DNA of 64,000 nt from Crocodylus rhombifer (GCA_038503035.1 JAVSML010025178.1:141665-205664); one strand, 5' to 3'. Positions 39,542 to 53,065 are shown, numbered from the stretch's first letter. Notes: generated from the sequence alone by a model not told the origin. Made by a program: numbers and translations.

Positions 39542-42500
39542 AGCTAAACAGTAATAAGAGAGGGCTTACAGCCTCACACTTTGCTGAATGGTGACTGGTT
39601 TTGTTTTTTTTTGCTGCCATTAGCTTTACTGGGTTTATATAATTCTAGTTGCAAGCATTGTGGTGCTTTACAATACAGAGATGAAGCACACCAAAGAGCT
39701 ACTAGCAAATCCATTCAAATCCATATTGCTAAAGGTTGAGTATTAGCAGCATGAGTCTGCAGTTGCAGTGGTACTTCTCCTTCCTCTTTGGTTTGTAAAC
39801 TTGGTTATTCCTGTGCTTCTAAAGGTCCTTCCTTCAGCTTACAATGCAGTGCTGAGAATCCTAAGCATTCAAAAATCACAAATCATGCCCTGCAAATCAT
39901 GTGATTGGCTACTAACCCATGAGGTTTTGAAGCATAATAAAGTAAGTGTTCACCCCACTTGCTGTCTGTTTGTTTGTTGATTTTTTAAAATTTGGCCACA
40001 ACCCATTTATAAGCTTTTCTGGCAGCCAGGAGAGCTAGAGGCTTAGTTTCCCTTTCCTAATGACAGCTGGGAGACTTACTTTATCACATGACTCCAGGAG
40101 ATGGGACTTCGAGGGAAACACCCACTAGTGATACAAATCACAAGAGCTGGCAGCAGTAGGCTCATCCCTTCTGGTGACAGAAGTGGGGAGATTACAGCTG
40201 GGTGAGATTTAGGAGCCAGCATGTGGAAAAGCTGCCATGGTGTTTTCAGGAGGTGGATGTAGCTCCAGAAATCAAAGGTCATTTTTGGCAGTTGGGGCTC
40301 TGGATTGCAAGGCTTTTTTTTTTTGTGTCTACATCAGGCTTTAATTGTTGTTTAGGCAATGCTTATCTACAATTAAATTTAAGTAAAGACTTTATAAATA
40401 AAGACATCCTATGTCTTTCTAAGCAGAACCACACAGAAGAAATCAGGCTTCCAGCAATAGCAGGCATAACAGATTTAACCCTTTTGTGGTGGCAGCCAGT
40501 CCTTCTTAGACACCATGCTGTTGGCTTCAGAGCTTTTCAATAATAGACTGTGCTCTGCATGTACAAAGTACCTTGTTATAGTCAAGAAATGAACCCTCAG
40601 ACCCTACATCAGAGGTGGAGAGGGATACTGAGAGAAGGCCATTTACCTCAAGTGGTAGAGACAAGAAGCTTTGGAAGTAGGGTTCAAATCCAATAACACC
40701 TTGTGTAATAATGCGCATCCCTGTACTCACACTGTCCCTTTCAGCAGCCCAATTTATCATTTTCCTGTTACATACCTGAGGTTGAACTAAATATGTGCCT
40801 ATCTGGACTAACTCCTTTGACTTCCCCAGCAAACTGCCTCAGGCTTATGCAGACGGAAACCATAATCTGGCACTTGAGGTCCACAGAGAGACTACACCTG
40901 TTATTCTGCTTCAGTCCAGGTGATCCATATATTCTGCTGTGTGCCTACCCCACAGCAGCAGTAACAACTCACCGCTGAAGTGCAGCATTGTTACTAGGTG
41001 TGCTGTGTGTGTTGAAATCCTGCTGCCTGGTTTCTAATGCACTGGTGACCACTTTCAAGCCATTCTCTTCTGCTGCTGCTGTCCCTGCCAATGTGCCTGG
41101 CTTATCCAAGGCTGCCTGCTCATTCCTAGTATTATTAGTCTGAAGAATGGAGACTCCCCCCGTTAGGAGGAGCAATGGAGATGGAAAACAGAAATAGGGA
41201 AATAATTCTTAGTACTCTCTGCCTAGCTTCCAACTGCTGTTGAGATTCCCCTACCTAGTGTGGCTCAAGTTTCCCCACATATTTAAATATTCCTCAATAA
41301 TGTCTGAAATTAGACTCATCAGGTACAAAAGCATCATGTCTCTGGAAAACAGGTGTTTTATGCATCTGTTGCTTTCAGTGATCAGGAACCTGAGCAGGAG
41401 TGTGTGTGCGCAGACTTTCCCAGGGTCCAGGAATGACCTTGGGAGGAAGAAGGGCTGTAGTTCTTCATGCCACAGAGATAACACATTTGCCACCATTCAA
41501 ACTGTCTAAAACCTGCCCAGGTTTTATTTTATTGCATTTCTAGATGTCACCAACCCCAGCTGAATTAGTTCTCCGACTGCTGGATAAAAAGTGACTTTCT
41601 TTTACTTCAGTATGCCAGACAGTAGCTGAGGTTTAGTTGCAGTGATTCAAATCCATCGGGCTTGGAAAATTGTTGCCATTATACAATAGAGTCGGTTGAG
41701 GCTTGCTTTCTCTTTTTAATGTGGTGGTGGCAGAAACTTGCTTCAGGATTCACAGCAAAACCACTACACACATAAATGAACAGAGCATGTGTCCCTGTTG
41801 TCATGAAGGTAAGAACAGACTCAGCCCTGGAAGTGTAAAGCTGAGCTCTAGCATGTTATGAGAAAATGTAGAGAGATTTCTTCTCCTATACCCCAAAAAC
41901 ATGAATTTCACCTGTGATATTGCTTTGAAAAGAGCAGAATTTGGTGACTAGAGATTTTCTGCAGAATTTATTTCTCAGTAGGAAGCTAGAGAAAGTTCAC
42001 AGACTTGTTCAGTCTTCAGTACACTCAAATCCACAGTGAGCTCTAACCACTAGGCTCTCAGTTGACTTCCCTGGGACTTGAATACACGTTTAAAATTAAG
42101 CAGGTGCTAAAATGCGTTGATTGAAAGAGGCAGACTTTAGAATTGGGGTCACAGTTTTGAAGGCTCCGTACTAATGTATATTAACAGTTACAGAAAACCC
42201 TCTCTTGAAAGCATGTGTGTGTGCATTGCTTCAACTCTGTAAGGAAGCAGCGTCATGAGGACTTATCCTCCGGCTAAGCTTTTGATTTTCCCTGATACAG
42301 CGAGCGGTGTTGTTGCTTACGGCCATTTCCTTCAATCCACAGTCCTCATGACACAGAACAACTGACAGAGGTGACAAGACCTAGCCACTTTTTATGCCGC
42401 AAGATGCAGGAGAATCCTATTTTACACTGATTGAATCCAGTGGCTGGTGAAATAATACTTAATATGGCTATGGGTTGGCAGGATTAGACATGTTTTGGCA

Positions 42501-44939
42501 ATGAGAAGGCTAAACAGTCATTGCCACCAGAAATGGGTCTTGCATTTCCAAGCCACCAGCAGGTCTTCTGGCTTTCAGACAAGCCCCAAACACACTTCAC
42601 ATGTCACTGGCACCTGATGGTGCAGCTAAGCAGTATAAAGTGCATCTTTTTAACCTAACAAGAATAGGTTCACCTCTTCTGAATCCAGCTGCATCCTCAG
42701 TAAATGAAAAACCCTTTGCTTTGGAGACCAAGTGTGTCTCCAACATTGGCCAGAAGGTGACGCCCTCCACCTGCAAATGGGATGGAGCCCAATTAGATGT
42801 TCAATATCACTAGAAATCATTGCTGTTGATAGAGATAAATGGGTAATACACTATCTATGTAACAATAGTTAAAAAAAAAACAATTGAACTTTTCATCAAC
42901 TGCTAATCATGATTTTTTTATTGCTTTGCTTTGCATTTTCTGGGGAATAAAACCTCAGAGGAGCCCACTCTTTTGTAGAAAATGAAAGGGCATATAAAAA
43001 AATGAATGTACATGGATGCTAAATATTTCAGGTCGTATGACTTTGTGTTTGACCTTAGCAGAAGATGAACTAATCCTGCAATATAATAGACTTTCATAGA
43101 GATATGGAAAATGGCTGCTTTTTTATCTCAGTTGCCATGGGAACCATCAGAGAGAAGGCCTAGCTGAGATGCAATAGAAGGTTATTAAATGTGTGCTTGT
43201 GTATATTGGAAAAATACAGCTTTTTGTCATCCTGTGTCACTCATAGGTCTTTAATACGTAATGTTTAGGTTATTAATAAACTAACACAGGTCCATTTTTT
43301 ACAGGGAACAACTGCGAATGTAGCTGTAAAAAAATCAGTACAAGTTGAACATTTGCAAAACTCTTTAATATGGGCAGAAGTGTTTGGCTGTTTTTTTTTC
43401 TGAGCTGGTGCTATTTCCATCAAGTTCCCATGAAAGTTTTCCTTCTTCCCTTAAACTGAAGGAAAGGGACATGTGAATGGAGCCCACTTATTCAAAATCA
43501 AATCAGCCAGCACCCCCTTCTCCTTCCCTTCTCTTTTCTTTGCATATGTGGAAAGAAGAGGTGTGGAAGCACTGGGTTTTACATAGCTCCCCCCACCAGT
43601 ACATGTTTTTAAGAAGGTGAATACTACCGCACATTAGTCATGTGTGCATTTGTACTGCCTTAAGACATAATAGGAAAAACGCTTTGGAAATATTTATCAG
43701 CTGAAACACTGCAGCAGTGTTCCACACCCTGACATCTTTTAAACATATGCACCAGATCAAAGGCACCAACTGAAGAGAAGGAGGAAGAGAAGCTGATATT
43801 GATAGCTGATAGCAGCAAAAGGGAGAAGGGACTTCTCTCCAGGTGATGGGAAGGGTTTTTCCACCCCTACCTCCCCCTCTGTGGCAGAACAAGCAGGCTC
43901 CCCCTGCCCTTAACCCAGCTGGGGTGCTGGATTTGAGATCCCTTTTTCGGACCCTCCTCTGGGGAATGCAGCTTGGGTTCCTCGGAGCTCTCCTGCAGAG
44001 GCTGGCACTTGGAGGGGCAGCTGCAGGGAAGAGGCATTGGCAGGGGGTACCCCAAGGGAAGCCTCCAGCTCCTGGGGATATGATCCGCCCTCAGTGCCCC
44101 TCTGGTCTCCTGCCAGGCAGCCCCGGGCTGGGATCTCTGCAGGAGTGGCTGTGCACTTCTTGCCGCTGGGTGCAACTCCAGACCCAGGGAGACTCTCGCA
44201 GGGGAGAGGGGAGCCATGGGGGCTCCCTCTGCACTCTGCCCGGCCACCCACAGGGCTGGGACAGGAAGGGAGCAATTGGGATACCCCTGCCCAATGCTCC
44301 CTTTGGTATCAGGGCTGCACAGCCTGGGGGGGTGGGGTGCCCTAATCCCCTACTCCCCGCAAGGCAGAGCCTGCCTGGGGCAGTGCCAAGGGCAGGGCAC
44401 AGAGCTCGATGCCGGGGCGCCCAGCAGGGAACAACCCGACCCCCATCTCCTGCCCAGCGCCTCTATCTTGGGATTTTCCCTGCTAATTTGCCAGCCCCCC
44501 AGCACTCGGGGCAAACACACACAGCAACTCGTTGCAATGCGATTGCCCCCCTCCCCTCCCTTCTCTCCAGTGCCCTGGTGCCATTTTTCTCTCCAGTGTT
44601 AAGGAGCGCACTTTTATCATCCAACTAATATCCCAGTGAGTAAATGCGGGAGCGTTAATAAAATACGAGCTGCTAAAGACATCAGCATCCCGGCTTCCTT
44701 GTGCACGCAGCGGGCGGCTCCAGGTGTTTCTGTGCAGCCTCCGGCCGTGAGCACACACGCACACACATATACACCCGCGCACACACGCAAGCATGCATGC
44801 ATGCTAAGTAAAGCAAGGAATACATAGATTTTGCCTATCTGCCGATCAAACGCGGAGATCTGCTCTGGTAAATGATGCATTAGATGCGGTGGCTGTATTT
44901 GTTGTGTGAGTTTTGAAAGGGTCCTGATAATCTGGAAGC

Positions 44940-45976
44940 GAGAGATAAGGAACACCATTTATTCAGCAGCACTTTGGAACCAATTTTCAACCCTGTTCAA
45001 CCCCATTCTCCAGCAGCCTCCAGGAACCCAGGAGATAAGGATTGGGCTATTCATTATCTTCACAAGGAACAAAGATTAGCTAGCAGAGATGAAAAATTAC
45101 CCCTGGATAGTAATAATAAGGAGGAGAACCTCTAGAGTTGCTGAGCCTATATTCTCTCTGCTATATTCTATATTCGCTGCTGCTGCTTCTATTTTTTTAA
45201 CACCCCCCCCCTTTTTTTTGTTAAATCAATATTGAAAAGGTTGGGTTATTTTTTTAAACCTCCCCGCTGTCTATCATATTTTTTTCAATATGCAGAATAT
45301 GGTTGTTACAGTGGGAGAAAACTGCGGCGGTTTTCCCCACCCCCCTCCCTCTCAGGCTTTAAGATGACATATTTAGTATGAAATCTAAATAGCGAAGGCA
45401 GAGTAAAACATCATTATCCTATAATAGGCATTCACGGAAAATATACACTTAAAAACACTATATTAGGTTTCAGTGGAATTTGGGGTTTTTTCTGTACACA
45501 AAGTCTCTAAGTCGCCCGGGCAATAGCACAGCAGCCGACAACCACAGCAGCGAGGAGATAATTTTTATTTAAAACCCTGAGCTTTCCCTATGATTTAAAA
45601 AAACAAAACAAAACAAAAAACAAAAAACACGAAGCTTTGACCAAAAAAAAGAAGAAAAGATCGTAAATAATTGTGTTTAGACCGCGTTGCCTTCCGGATT
45701 AAAACGTCTGTTTAAGCCACACAGCACTTTTCCCTTCGTGGGGCTTTCCCGTGATCTGGTTAATTCCCATACTTGGATTTGCAATAGTTTCTTGCTCTCC
45801 CTTTTTAAAAATTAATACATACATACACATATATATTTTAAATAACACAATCTTTTTTTTTTACCCTGAATAAATCTGGTTATGTATCTCATCTCTGAGG
45901 ATGAAGGGTGATACAGGAGAGTAATTAAAACAGTTACTTTGGAAATAGGCTGCTTGGGGCTGATAAGAATTATCTG
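44940..45976. promoter_or_regulatory. Cluster of GATA motifs at the left edge of the GATA2 regulatory domain
   Basis: WGATAR matches occur at 44943-44948 (AGATAA), 45033-45038 (AGATAA), 45054-45059 (TTATCT), 45556-45561 (AGATAA), 45962-45967 (TGATAA) and 45970-45975 (TTATCT). Three lie within 117 bp. Mammalian GATA2 has autoregulatory 'GATA switch' sites a few kilobases upstream of the distal promoter; this cluster could be equivalent. The region is AT-rich, so some of these matches are expected by chance. Confidence 0.35.
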
Positions 45977-46144
45977 TAGCATATCAAGGACCCTTTTTCC
46001 CCCTGAACCATATCACAAAGACAGACAGAAAATGCCAGCAAAATAGGATTTTTTGTTGTTGTCGCTGCTACTGTTCACATTTTCCCCTCCATTATGATGA
46101 TAATTATTTTCCTCTGAAACTTTTCTTTCACTTTCCTTCTGGAA

Positions 46145-46255
46145 ACATATATACTTATATACACAAATATATACTCATATATATGTATGTATGTACGTAT
46201 ATGTGTGTATACATGTACACACACACACATATATATAATGTGTGTGTGTGCATGT
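46145..46255. repeat. Alternating AT/TG dinucleotide microsatellite region
   Basis: Mixed tata, tgtatg, cacaca and tgtgtg runs occupy about 110 bp. Cysteine- and tyrosine-rich open frames here are artefacts of the repeat. Confidence 0.85.
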
Positions 46256-49200
46256 TTCCTCCTGGAGGTTTTTCTTTCTTTCTTTCTCTCGCTTTTCTTC
46301 CCCGAATTAGCCTGATCCTTGAAGTCAGGGGAAAGAAGTTCACCCCAGTCGCAAAAAATAAATCCTGCTTTCAGTCTGTCCCCACACAAGCCCTTTCCAC
46401 CCTACACCTCGCGTGAAGCAGAGAAAGAGACACTTGAGCTACAGCCGTGTAATGGTCCAAACAAATGATTTTTAATGGCAATAATCTTCCCCCGGGTGCG
46501 TGGGTGCGAGAAGGGGGGAAGCGCTAGAGGAAAGCTGAAACTCTCCATAAACCGGCAGGAAAAAGAAAGGGCAGGAGATGGTCCCCCAGCCCTACTTGCA
46601 AAACCAGTTTCAAACACCTCGGTTCTGGGCCAGTCGCCTAACGGGCTGGGAGCTCCCGTGTTTGAATCCCCCTTCCTTAGGGGAGCCAGGACTAGCCGGG
46701 TGCTCGCCAGCCTGGCCTGCCCCCTCCTCCGCTTTCCAGTCCACGCAGGTGCATCGCCCAAGAGCCCGAAGATTAGGGAGATGTAAAGAGGAAAGGTAAC
46801 AAAAGGGCCAGGGGGCTCCGTGCAAGATTTCCCCTGCTCATCGGGAAATAATCCAAACTAACCCCTTTCCTGGAATAAAGAGAGAGGCTGGGACAAGACA
46901 GACCTGATCCCCTATGTCTAAGGAGGCGACAGTGCCCGTGTGCGTGTTGTTGGTATAATATCAATTCAGTTAAAAATATGAAAGTCAAGTCGCGTAGCCG
47001 GTGACAGCGAAGGCAACAAAAGGTGCGGGCGGCAGACAATGTGATGTGCTTGTACAGATATTGTAATGATGCAAATGAAGGCGAGGGGACGAGCTGCCTT
47101 ATTATGTACATAAATACACACTGGCTCGCCGTGCCATCCTTGACTGCAGGAGAGGGAGAAGGGGAGGGGTGGGGAGAGGAGGAGGGGGTGGGAAAAAAAA
47201 AAAAGCAAGCCCAGCTCGAAAATCGCTGCCAGTTTTAAACAGCCTCCCCCTGGCAGCCCCTCCGCCGGCCTGGGCGAGCCTTCCGCAGCCGCCGCGACTC
47301 CCTCGCTCCTCCGTACTGCCAGGCAGAGGCGGCGGCGTGGTCCACCCCCGGCGAGGCCAGATGTGGCCGCACCGCTGCCCGTGAGCCCCGAGCCCGGGAA
47401 GGCAGCGCGGAGCCGAGCGCAGAGGCAGGCGGTCCTCGGCTCTGCGGAGGAGGTAAGGGGGGACCTGCCGGCACTGCGAGGGGAGGTGGGGTCGGGAGCT
47501 GCCCTCGCCCCGTCCAGCGCCGCCACCGCGGCCCGGGCGCCAGGGGCAGCGCGCCGGCGGCTCGGCTCCGCCACCCGGGGCCCTTCGCGCCGATGCCCGG
47601 GGCAGCCGGCGGCTTGCGGTGTGGGCCCGGAGCGGCCGCCGCGGGGTTTCAGCGAACGCGGGTGACTGAGGGCATTTCTGGGCAGCACTGCTTGCCTTTT
47701 CCTCCTTTCTTTCTTTCCCCCCTTCCTTCCCCCCAGAACATTTCTTATCTGTTATTGCTCCCATGAAACCCGCGATGCCATTAAACAAAGATGTCTGGGC
47801 GCATTGGGAGGGCGGGGGGAGAAAGAAATCGTTGGCCTTCGGCGCGGCTGGTTTCCAACCCGGCTCCTCTAGGCTTCCCACCAAACGCCAACAAAAAAAT
47901 AGAGGGGCCTGACCGGCGGCAAACAGCTGCCGGACGAAATGTGCAGGCCGAAGGGAGGGAGAAGCTGGAGGCAAAGATGAGCAGAAAACGGAATAAAACA
48001 AACCAAGGGAAATCACCCTCATTCCCATCCCAGCGCCGCCGGAGAGGAACGAGCTTCTCGCCTCGCAGCTGGGGGGAGGGAAGGGATTTCTGTGTTCAGT
48101 GAACAAGAAAACGCCTATTTTTTTTTGCCCCCTCCCCAGGGTCTAACATGTCCCGAGGTGAAAGTCAGCCCTGCGGGGGCAGCGGGGGCCTTCTAGGCGA
48201 TGCCATCTCCCTTCTTGCCCCGGGTCAAGAAGCGATCGGGCATCCCGGCCGCAGCCCCCGGATCCGCGCCGGGGAAGGGCTGCTGGCGAGCGGGGCCCGC
48301 GGGGTCTTCCCCCGCGTCCTCCCGTGACTGCTCCCAGCTACTCTTCTTCCTAATAGCCTGTCCCCATCTTCAGCCTCCATCGCCCTGGCCAGCACCCACA
48401 CGAGGGTTGTTAAGACAGTGCCAGGCAAGCCAAACAAATCCGAGGGCCTCCTCAAAAGGACTCTCCCAGCCCGGGATATTTGGGCAGGGGGGGGGAAAAA
48501 TACTAACAACAGAATAACAGTAGTAATCCTGAGCATAGTCATTCTCAGCATCCTCATCGTCATCTCCATCTTGGGAAGTGCTTGTCACCAACGAGATCTC
48601 TCAGAGAGAGGGGACAGGGGAATACCCACCCCCAGTCTTCTCTTCGCTCCCCATTGTTGCCAGATTTGTTAATAAAAAAGATGCGAGGGTCTGTCCTCCC
48701 CTGCAAAGCTCCGCAGCTCCGCAGGGCACTGGTCGCGCTGCTTCTGCACCTGCCTGCGCAGGGAGCCGGCGCTGTCCCAGTCCCGTGCAGCAGATTTACG
48801 CGGCTTTGCATGTTTTAAACTTCCCCGGATCTGGGGCCTGCCTCTACCCCTCCCCTCCTGCTTCTTTTCTCCCCCTTCTAGAGCTTCAGAGACTCCTTCC
48901 CCCCCGCCTCGGTCCCTCTTTTTATTCTCCCCTTGCTGCGAGGTGCCGAGGTGGGGAGCGAAGCCCACAGCAGCGCCGGGAGGGGGAGGCGATTTCAATA
49001 AGAATAGTGCGGGGTCTGGGCTGCGGGTGGCGGGGCGCTCGGATGCTGGGGGACAGGAGCCGGAGCCCGGGTCGCAGCCTTAGGCAACCTCGTGCCATGG
49101 CTGCGAGCCTGAAATCCGGCCTTGTCCGCGCAAGCCGCGGCGCAGCGCCCGGCTCTGCGCGGAGATGCAGCTCGCTGCCGCGGGTCCGCGGGGCACACGC

Positions 49201-49534
49201 ACCCGGGCGCGGTGCGCACGGTGGCGGGGGAACGACGTGCTCGGACCCGGGGTCTGCGCCGGAAACTAACGCGCTTCCCCGCGCCTCCGGGGCCCGATCC
49301 TGCGGCTCTGGCTGGGGGGCGGGGAAGTCCCTCTGGGAAGTTTTGCCCCTAAATCTGCGACTCGCGGGTGCGCATCGAAATAGCCCCGCGGGGAAAGCGG
49401 CTCCGCAACGAAATCGCGCGGGGGACGGGGCGGATAGGCCCGTCCCGGCCGCTTTAACGCCGATCCCGACGGGCAGAGCCGGTCCCGACGGCATGCGCTG
49501 CACAGGAGCCGGCACCCCGGGCTGCCGCTGCGGC

Positions 49535-49564
49535 TGTGTGTGTGTGTGGGTGTGTGTGTGTGTG
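49535..49564. repeat. (TG)n microsatellite
   Basis: An interrupted TG run is followed by a G-tract, inside the CpG-rich domain. Confidence 0.9.
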
Positions 49565-50146
49565 GGGGGGAGGGGGTTGTCGCTGCCGGGTCTGGCCGGC
49601 TCCACTCGGGCTGTGGTGGGGGCTGCCCCGCAGGCTCCCGCCTCCAGGGCATCAGGGCCCGGCCTGCGGGCAGCAGGCGGGGCAGGGCTGCTGCCGGGCT
49701 CGGCGTGCACGGGACGGGACCGGGACTGGGCAGCGCGGGGCGGAGGCGGCCTGGGGAGGGCATGTCACTAGCTGGGGAAGGAAAGCTCAAGGGGGAAGGC
49801 ACCCGGCCAAGCCGCCTCGCCAGGGGGTGCGGGGAGGAGGCTTTGCGTGGGGACAGAGTAAGCCCTGGGCCACCCATTCCCGCAGCCACCTCATCCCTTT
49901 TCCACGCCGCTTCAGCAGGGCCCGGTGGCTGAGAGGAAGCGGTGGCAGGTTATAAACCATTAGCATCCATTACAGCTCGGTGACACGGGGCAGGTGAGGG
50001 GTCGGGGGAGAGGAGGGAAAGGGAGGAAGCAGCAAAGAGCTTGGGAAAGAAACGAGATGTGCGGGGCAGCCTGGGCCTCCAGTGGGTCCTGCCATGCCCC
50101 GCGGCTGGGCAGGGAGCACGCAGCTCCCCAGGGCACCCCCAACCCC

Positions 50147-50173
50147 GTGTGTGTGTGTGTGTGTGTGTGTGTG
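50147..50173. repeat. (GT)13 microsatellite
   Basis: A pure GT run lies inside the CpG-rich domain and creates the Cys-Val and Thr-His repeats in the open frames of both strands. Confidence 0.95.
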
Positions 50174-51719
50174 ACGCCAGCCCGGCGTGCCTCTCTTCCT
50201 GTACCCCGTCGCCCCCGCCGCCCATGCTGGCACTCCGGATCCGGCTGCCCTCGTGGCTGCTGCGGGACACGGGCACGGCGGGAGAGCCCCCGCAACCGCA
50301 GCGGTGAGTGCAGCGCCCGCCTCTGCCAAGCAACCGGCTGCCAGGCTCCCGGGCCAGGTCGTGACGGGTTAATGCCTGTCCCCGTCCTCCCCCTCCTTCC
50401 CTCGGCGTCTGATGCCTGCACCAATTAGCCGCGCGCAGGAGAGACAGGTCGCGGGGCAGGGGACACTCGTGCTGCCCCGGGGCTGCGGGCGGGGCAGGGA
50501 AGTTTGAAACAAAGGGCAGCGCAGACGCGGCCGCGATGGCGGGCGGATCCCGGGCCGGGCGCGGTGCCCTGCGGCCGGGCACGGCGGTCTCCTCCGGCCG
50601 CGGGCGCGGAGCACCCCGTCCCGCGCAGGGGCCGGAGGGGCTGCAGTAGGATCGGTCATGGGTAGGGGGATCAAAGAGGTCAAAGGAGCGGGTGGGGGAG
50701 ACTGGGAGAGAAGCAGCCCAGCCCAGCCCAGGCCAGGCCGAAAAGCCCGCCGGCGAAGCCGGGGTGCGGGGAGCGGCTGGGGCAGGGACACCGGCTGCTC
50801 CCCCCTCCGGCCGAGCTGCGGGGTGTGCAGGCGCCGGGGGGCTCCGCCTTTGTGCTGTGCCGCTGCGGCCCGCCGGGACGGAGCCCGCACAGGTGTCCCG
50901 CCGCCTCGACGGCCCCGCTCACTGCAGCCAACCCTCCCCCCCCCGCAACGAGGTGACATCACTTGTCAATCAAATTAAAATAACCAGTTGTGCTGCCCCG
51001 GCTTGAGGGGGAGGGGGGGATGACAACAGCAAACAACGGCAAAGTCAAGTTCAGGCAGCCTGCCCCACTGTGCGAATGGGGCGGGGGACCCAGGCAATCC
51101 CGCTTCACGGCAGCAACTTGCTTTTAAGTTTCCTGCCCGCACCGCCGGGCACCCGCAACGCAGCCGCGGATCTGCGGGGCCGGGGCGCAGGGAGGAGGAT
51201 TCACCCGATGCCAGTACGTGACCGGCGGGGAGCGGGGCTCCCCATTGCCACGGGCTGGGCGATGCGGCCGCCCCGCTGCCAAGCCTCAGGCGCGCGGGAC
51301 AGGGCAGCCGCGGGGACTGCCCCTTCGGCCGGCCGAGCCGGCTGGCTCCTGCCCCGCAGGTGCTGTCCCGAGGGGCTCGGAGAACCGCCCGCCGGCTGGA
51401 GCCCGGCTCCGCATCCGGAGTAAAGCTGCCCTGCCCGGGGCCTTGCGCGCTCGTGCACCGACGCGTGAGCGAACGAGACCCCAAGTCCCCGCGCACAGAC
51501 GTGACCCCGCCCGCCCGCCCTGCCCCGCGGGGCCACTGCGCTGGGGCATGTCACAGCCGGGGGGACCGCCAAGCCCGCGCGGAGGCGGATCCGCGGCGGT
51601 GCGGGATTATCCCCGCGGCTTCTGGTCCCGGCCCGATCCCTGCCTCCTCCTGCCCATTGCAGCGCAGGGACCGAAAGGGCCTTTCCAGGAACTCGTTGGC
51701 TCGCCTGCAAGGCTGACAT

Positions 51720-51760
51720 GATTATTATTATTATTATTAATATTCATAATAATTTATTTT
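51720..51760. repeat. (ATT)n and AT-rich pocket
   Basis: An attattatt run is followed by taatattcataataattta, an AT island surrounded by GC-rich DNA. Confidence 0.85.
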
Positions 51761-52239
51761 TTGCAAGGGGAATTGAGAAGGGCAGAGGAGAGGCGCTGCC
51801 GCGGACAGGGGGAGAAATAGGGAACCCGAAGAGTGTTAACAGGGCAGGTCCTGACCCCAGCACCGGGGCCGGTAGGAGCAGGGGGACGCAGAAACCCTCC
51901 CTCCCCTCCTCCCGCCCCAAATAATAATAACAAGAAAGGGCGCGGGTGTCTTGCCCGCCCGGCGCACACCGGGTGAAGTTTCCGGGGAAGCCCGGAGCCT
52001 CTGGGCGACAAGGGGCCTTGCTGCCGCCACCCCCGGGTCCTGCCCCTCGCTGCGCCCCGTGCCCGCCGGGCTGCGGCGTGCGGGGGACGACGCGGTGGAG
52101 AGCGGGGCTGCTTTTACGATGCTTCACCCGCGGGCTGCGGGGAGCGAGCAGCCGGGGCCCCGTCTCGGGCAGGCACCGGCTGAAGGTAACCCGACCCGGG
52201 GGCTTCGGCGGCGTTTCCCGGGCAGCCCCGGGCTCTGCG

Positions 52240-52420
52240 GCTCCATAAATCAAGCAGCCTGATTAATCTTTACAATTTGTCTTTTAAAACAAACACGGGC
52301 GAATTATCAGCTCGTTAACTGCGATTTTATCACCCGCCTAAAACAAACAGCCCCCAACAGCCGCCGCGCTGGGGGAGAGGCCAGGGACAATTAAAACGCG
52401 GCTGCTAATGAAGAGGAGCG
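52240..52420. promoter_or_regulatory. AT-rich pocket in the CpG-rich domain, possible conserved element
   Basis: An abrupt AT-rich segment in otherwise GC-dense DNA carries ttatca sites, gattaatc, gttaac and ataaatcaa-type motifs. Such pockets in developmental CpG domains are often conserved enhancers, but conservation could not be tested here. Confidence 0.25.
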
Positions 52421-53065
52421 CGGTCCCGGTGCACGGATCCGGGCCGGGCTTCTCCGCAGCCCGGAGGTGGTCGCTGCCCGCTGCGAGCCCGGATCCGGCC
52501 GCTTTTCAAGCGAAACATCGAGTCTTTTCTCCCGGGACAACGAGCAGCCGCGGCGGGACACTGGGGCTTTTTAAAGGCCGATCTCGCCTCCCGTCACCTC
52601 CCGCGCCCCGGTGCAGGAGCCTGGGCCGGGGCAGCCCGGGTTTCCAGGTTGCTGCAGGCCGCGGGTGTCCGGGCCGAAGCCCGCGGCTCCCGCCCCGTGT
52701 TACCTGGCGGCGGTTTTCCCAGCCCGCCCGGCCGCGTCCCGCGGGGATCGCTCCCACTCGCGGGGCAGCGGCTCTGGCCCGGCCCGGGGCCCCCGGGAGC
52801 CGGAGCAGAGGGCGCCGGTCGGGTCCGGTCCGCAGGCCAGAGGCAGGACGGCGGCTGGGGCAGCGGGGAGGCAGAGACCTCCCGGCAGCTCAGGCAGCTT
52901 CCCCGCGAGAACCGGGCCGCGCGAGGGAGCGGGGCCGGGCGGCTCGGAGCGCAGTCCCTGCCGCGGCGGCGCCGCCTCCCCGCGCCCCGCCCGGGGCAGA
53001 GACCGAGGCAGCCCCCTCCCCCCGGCCCCGGCCCCGGCCCCGGCTCCTGGCGGACGAGAACAAAA

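Larger units (their letters stand above)
35401..43840. other. Intergenic sequence, no gene recognised
   Basis: The block contains the inverted repeat at 36437-36562, the hAT copy at 39361-39541 and one old dispersed repeat near 37.9 kb. The rest is AT-leaning unique sequence. An AGATAAG lies at 37673-37679. No coding region is supported. Confidence 0.75.
43841..47199. other. Transition zone into the GATA2 CpG-rich domain
   Basis: A GC-rich but CpG-modest segment (43850-44600), open over 261 codons but without any recognisable domain, is followed by AT-rich sequence with the GATA-motif cluster (44940-45976), A-rich tracts (45595-45655) and a TA/TG microsatellite. No gene is recognised. Confidence 0.65.

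Noticed and set aside
1..43840. Neighbouring gene (for example an RPN1 or DNAJB8 exon expected near GATA2 in other vertebrates)
   Set aside because: No translated segment resembles these or any other conserved protein, so the neighbour must lie outside the window.
43843..44628. 261-codon forward open frame at the domain edge
   Set aside because: Both strands and several frames are open; the product is low-complexity without a domain, and no splice or promoter context supports it.
46075..46416. Cys/Tyr/His-rich small proteins on both strands
   Set aside because: They arise from the TA/TG microsatellite at 46145-46255.
47102..48106. 334-codon reverse-strand open frame
   Set aside because: Arg/Pro/Gly-rich composition artefact of the CpG domain; the translation has no recognisable domain.
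48578..49771. 397-codon forward open frame
   Set aside because: Same reason: stop-poor GC-rich DNA, a TG microsatellite translated as Cys-Val repeats, and no domain.
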